Shown here: piece by piece, positions 63,931-64,000 of the stretch
Numbering within the stretch: position 1 is the stretch's first letter
Layout: every line of letters begins with the position of its first letter
NCBI RefSeq assembly: GCF_902859585.1
Contig: NZ_CADIJM010000004.1
Coordinates: 124,001-188,000 of the forward strand
Direction of reading: 5' to 3'
Length of the DNA: 64,000 bases
From: Achromobacter animicus
GTDB lineage: Bacteria > Pseudomonadota > Gammaproteobacteria > Burkholderiales > Burkholderiaceae_B
The notes under the pieces: model-generated
The model's input: only the letters and a program-made list of their open reading frames with translations
Databases searched by the model: none
What the model was told of the DNA's origin: nothing
Position numbers and translations under genes: made by a program

Positions 63931-64000
63931 TCAGACGTCCCGGGTGACCGGCACGCGCGGCGCCAGGGCGCACAGCAGTTCATAGCCGATGGTGCCGGCC
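63931..64000 (-). CDS. alr: Alanine racemase, 3' end only
   Basis: Only the last 22 codons are in the window. They encode AGTIGYELLCALAPRVPV, the characteristic C-terminus of alanine racemase (GTIGYELLCAL), then TRDV and a stop. The enzyme makes D-alanine for peptidoglycan. The identification rests on this tail; alr and dadX cannot be told apart from it. The 143-bp gap to the SDR gene shows no gene. Confidence 0.75.
   Translation of the reverse strand, partial: AGTIGYELLCALAPRVPVTRDV

Overview
The window is high-GC (by eye about two thirds G+C) chromosomal DNA of a betaproteobacterium of the family Alcaligenaceae, most likely Achromobacter or a close Bordetella relative. Reasons: several Bug-type (Bordetella uptake gene) solute-binding proteins, the exbB-exbD-lpxK-ycaR-kdsB-adk order, a RHH-PutA trifunctional enzyme, and the overall housekeeping content. 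Coding is dense, with short gaps. I found no rRNA, tRNA, CRISPR array, insertion sequence or phage gene.

Layout. 1-5.3 kb: a branched-chain amino acid type binding protein and trifunctional putA. 5.4-19.4 kb (minus strand): clpS, a giant alpha-2-macroglobulin, pbpC (PBP1c), clpA and pqiABC, tightly packed; the macroglobulin/PBP1c pair lies between clpS and clpA. 19.6-25.2 kb: a cold-shock protein, a DUF192 protein, a PcaF-type thiolase, a ClC chloride channel and a chemoreceptor. 25.5-29.5 kb: sodB and a large exported ankyrin protein. 29.6-37.9 kb: xseA diverging from exbB-exbD-lpxK-ycaR-kdsB-adk, then an SDR and murJ (envelope and LPS biogenesis). 38-42 kb: an orphan FecR-like anti-sigma protein, rpsT, and a divergent lysR/lysA pair.

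42.1-49.4 kb is an accessory catabolic block. A HpaI-type aldolase, an Ldh2-family dehydrogenase, a GntR/FCD regulator and a DapA-superfamily enzyme face two Bug binding proteins and a D-2-hydroxyacid dehydrogenase across one strong promoter region. It looks like a sugar-acid or 2-keto-3-deoxy-acid pathway of unknown substrate. 49.5-53.2 kb: a small secreted His/Lys-rich protein, a TSUP permease, radA and an unknown membrane protein. 53.3-54.6 kb: hpaR-hpaI without the rest of an hpa operon. 54.5-59.9 kb: an iron-regulated surface-signalling operon fecI-fecR-receptor-PepSY protein behind a Fur-box-like site. 60-63 kb: a third Bug protein and a metallo-hydrolase divergent from a LysR regulator. 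63-64 kb: an SDR and the 3' end of an alanine racemase gene.

Most notable sequence-level features: a perfect 21-bp-arm inverted repeat inserted in frame within lpxK; two perfect, convergent DnaA-box sequences in the xseA/exbB gap; a palindromic PutA-type operator upstream of putA; and a near-consensus promoter with a palindrome in its spacer in front of the 46-kb Bug genes. No frankly new defence or mobile system was seen; the best candidate for an undescribed system is the 42-49 kb catabolic block.
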